Assembly: GCA_905373665.1 (NCBI GenBank)
Contig: CAJPTV010000121.1
Coordinates: 1-5,898 of the forward strand
Source of the DNA: Bacteroidia bacterium
GTDB taxonomy: Bacteria; Bacteroidota; Bacteroidia; Bacteroidales; CAJPTX01
DNA: 5,898 nt
Reading direction: 5' to 3'
The translations under genes and the position numbers were made by a program. Under the pieces are notes generated by a model, which was given only the letters and a program-made list of their open reading frames with translations, made no database searches and was not told where the DNA came from. Shown here piece after piece: positions 4,531 to 5,898 of this stretch (positions are counted from its first letter, which is position 1; each line of letters opens with the position of its first letter).

Positions 4531-5898
4531 ATGAACTTTATGAATCTACGCATTCGTACCAAGCTCTATTTAGCGTTTGGTATTGTCCTTTTGAGTGTCC
4601 TTGTGGGCTTCTCGTTTGTATTTTTCTTGAACAAGAAGATGAATCTTGCAGCTGATGTGGAATCAGAGATTCGTTGGGCAGAAACTAACTATACATTCAC
4701 TCGTTTTTACTTGCGGATGTATAATACTTACTTTGACCAGAAGTATTTGCAAAAAGCACGAAAGAACTTTGACTCATCGCGGTTGGCTGTTGATACGGTT
4801 TATGATTGGATAGAACATAGCAATTTTGCTGGTTTGGAGGGAAGGGTACGTGAGCTTGTGCAATCGATCCGTCATTATGAGGATGCGATGAATCGTTACG
4901 TCGCCCTTCACCAACAGCTTGAAGATAAGAAGGCGTCTTTGAACGACGGACGGATGCAAAAGTACGTTGATGAGATCAGTCTCTCGGGGCTTTATCCGCA
5001 GCTTGGGCATATTAGTTCGCAGGCAGTGATGTATTTGTACCGTTACCTTGACCGCATTGATCACAGTTACTTTCTTCAAGCCCTCGAATTAGCCAATCGA
5101 GAACTCCCCGCAGGGCTTCCAGAGTGGGCGCAGACTAAGACGAACAATTTCCGCAGACTATTGGCAGAAATTGAACCTATCGCCCAAGGACTTGAGGACG
5201 TACATAAGGAGATCGTGGCTATTTCCCCCCAGGTCTCGAGTGAAATTTTCGACATTTCTGAGACAAGCTATACCTACCGCACAGAACTACAGGAGCGGAG
5301 CTGGGAGCTTATTTTGTTAGTTATAATCATTTTGTTCTCAGGCAGTATTATCGTCACGCTCCTTTTTTCCAACTACTTGACGCGGACGCTTCACACAGCC
5401 GTAGGGCATATTCAGAGAGCTGCGCAGGGGGATCTCAGAATCGATGTGCCGCGTAAGTTCCTTGAAGGAAAAGATGAAATTTGCGAACTCGCACGAGCCC
5501 TCGACCAGATGACGCGCACCATGGCCTCCTCGATTACGAGTATCATCTCAGGGGCTGCGGCGATTTCGAGTGCCAGTGGGGCGCTCTCGCAGGTTTCGCA
5601 GCACCTCTCCCAAGGGTCGAGTGAGCAGGCTGCGAGTGCCGAGGAGATTAGCAGCGCCATGGCACAGATGACCTCGAGCATCAATGCCAATGCCGAATCG
5701 GCGGTTGAGACGGAGAAGATAGCCAAGAATATGCAGCAGCGCATCATGGTGGTGGGCGAACAGGCGCAAAAGGTGGAGGCTGTGGTCAATGGTATTGTGG
5801 ACAAGATTAACGTTATCAATGAGATCGCAGCACAGACCAACATCCTCGCGCTGAATGCGGCGGTAGAGGCGGCGCGTGCCGGAGAGCATGGGCGTGGC
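4531..5898 (+). CDS. Methyl-accepting chemotaxis protein, N-terminal 456 residues (3' end outside window)
   Basis: A transmembrane chemoreceptor that would sense a ligand outside the inner membrane and control a CheA-CheW kinase complex. I translated it by hand: the frame is open from 4531 to the window end. Seen: a short basic N-terminus (LRIRTKL), TM1 at residues about 12-34, a periplasmic region (about 35-257) that looks wholly helical, and TM2 at about 259-280. A HAMP domain follows (about 281-335) with GDL and DEICEL. The start of the MCP signalling coiled coil carries a likely methylation segment (SSEQAASAEEISSAM, 363-377) and the hairpin-tip motif INEIAAQTNILALNAAVEAARAGEHGRG in pieces over 429-456. 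The window ends just before the expected FAVVA-type return helix. The length and pattern of the sensor suggest a helical bimodular or four-helix-bundle type, but this is uncertain. The HAMP proline of the RPL motif is Thr (RTL, residues 285-287). The sensor half is AT-rich and the signalling half GC-rich. Confidence 0.93.
   Translation, partial: MNFMNLRIRTKLYLAFGIVLLSVLVGFSFVFFLNKKMNLAADVESEIRWAETNYTFTRFYLRMYNTYFDQKYLQKARKNFDSSRLAVDTVYDWIEHSNFAGLEGRVRELVQSIRHYEDAMNRYVALHQQLEDKKASLNDGRMQKYVDEISLSGLYPQLGHISSQAVMYLYRYLDRIDHSYFLQALELANRELPAGLPEWAQTKTNNFRRLLAEIEPIAQGLEDVHKEIVAISPQVSSEIFDISETSYTYRTELQERSWELILLVIIILFSGSIIVTLLFSNYLTRTLHTAVGHIQRAAQGDLRIDVPRKFLEGKDEICELARALDQMTRTMASSITSIISGAAAISSASGALSQVSQHLSQGSSEQAASAEEISSAMAQMTSSINANAESAVETEKIAKNMQQRIMVVGEQAQKVEAVVNGIVDKINVINEIAAQTNILALNAAVEAARAGEHGRG

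Noticed and set aside
4774..5889. Three minus-strand frames of 101, 143 and 113 codons
   Set aside because: They lie antisense to the chemoreceptor gene, which is open for all 456 codons and has clear TM, HAMP and MCP motifs.

Overview
The window looks like a chromosomal segment from an anaerobic member of the Bacteroidota, most likely Porphyromonas or a close relative. Four things support this. A short SerA lacks a C-terminal regulatory domain and carries Lys where most family members have the catalytic His. A DUF1015 gene follows serA directly. The era and der genes are adjacent. A TAnnTTTG-type -7 box sits just upstream of era. Most genes are around 50% G+C or higher; one stretch near 4200-4440 is much more AT-rich. 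The taxon is inferred from protein character, not from a search.

Layout. (1) Positions 2-1626, plus strand: the 3' part of serA (3-phosphoglycerate dehydrogenase, serine synthesis), then 14 bases later a complete 414-residue DUF1015 gene, probably in the same transcript. (2) Positions 1627-1902: a strong terminator hairpin that works in both directions between the converging genes, then a patch of about 125 bases packed with GC-rich inverted repeats, likely a dispersed repeat or the remnant of one. (3) Positions 1903-4124, minus strand: a two-gene operon, era then der, encoding two ribosome-assembly GTPases. Both have every G motif intact. A Bacteroidota-type promoter lies directly before era. 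(4) Positions 4125-4530: a divergent intergenic region with an AT-rich core and one perfect hairpin, but no convincing gene. (5) Positions 4531-5898, plus strand: the first 456 codons of a transmembrane methyl-accepting chemotaxis protein (MCP), cut off by the window edge at the signalling hairpin tip.

The serine-synthesis unit and the ribosome-biogenesis unit are housekeeping modules that meet tail to tail at the shared terminator. The MCP is the accessory-looking element. Its promoter region and sensor half are AT-rich and its signalling half is GC-rich. It would need CheA and CheW proteins encoded elsewhere, and its presence is unexpected if the host is a non-motile Porphyromonas-like organism. 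I see no CRISPR array, tRNA, rRNA, intact insertion sequence or clearly new multi-gene system. The observations most worth checking are the MCP, the repeat cluster at 1766-1890 and the serA-DUF1015 pairing.
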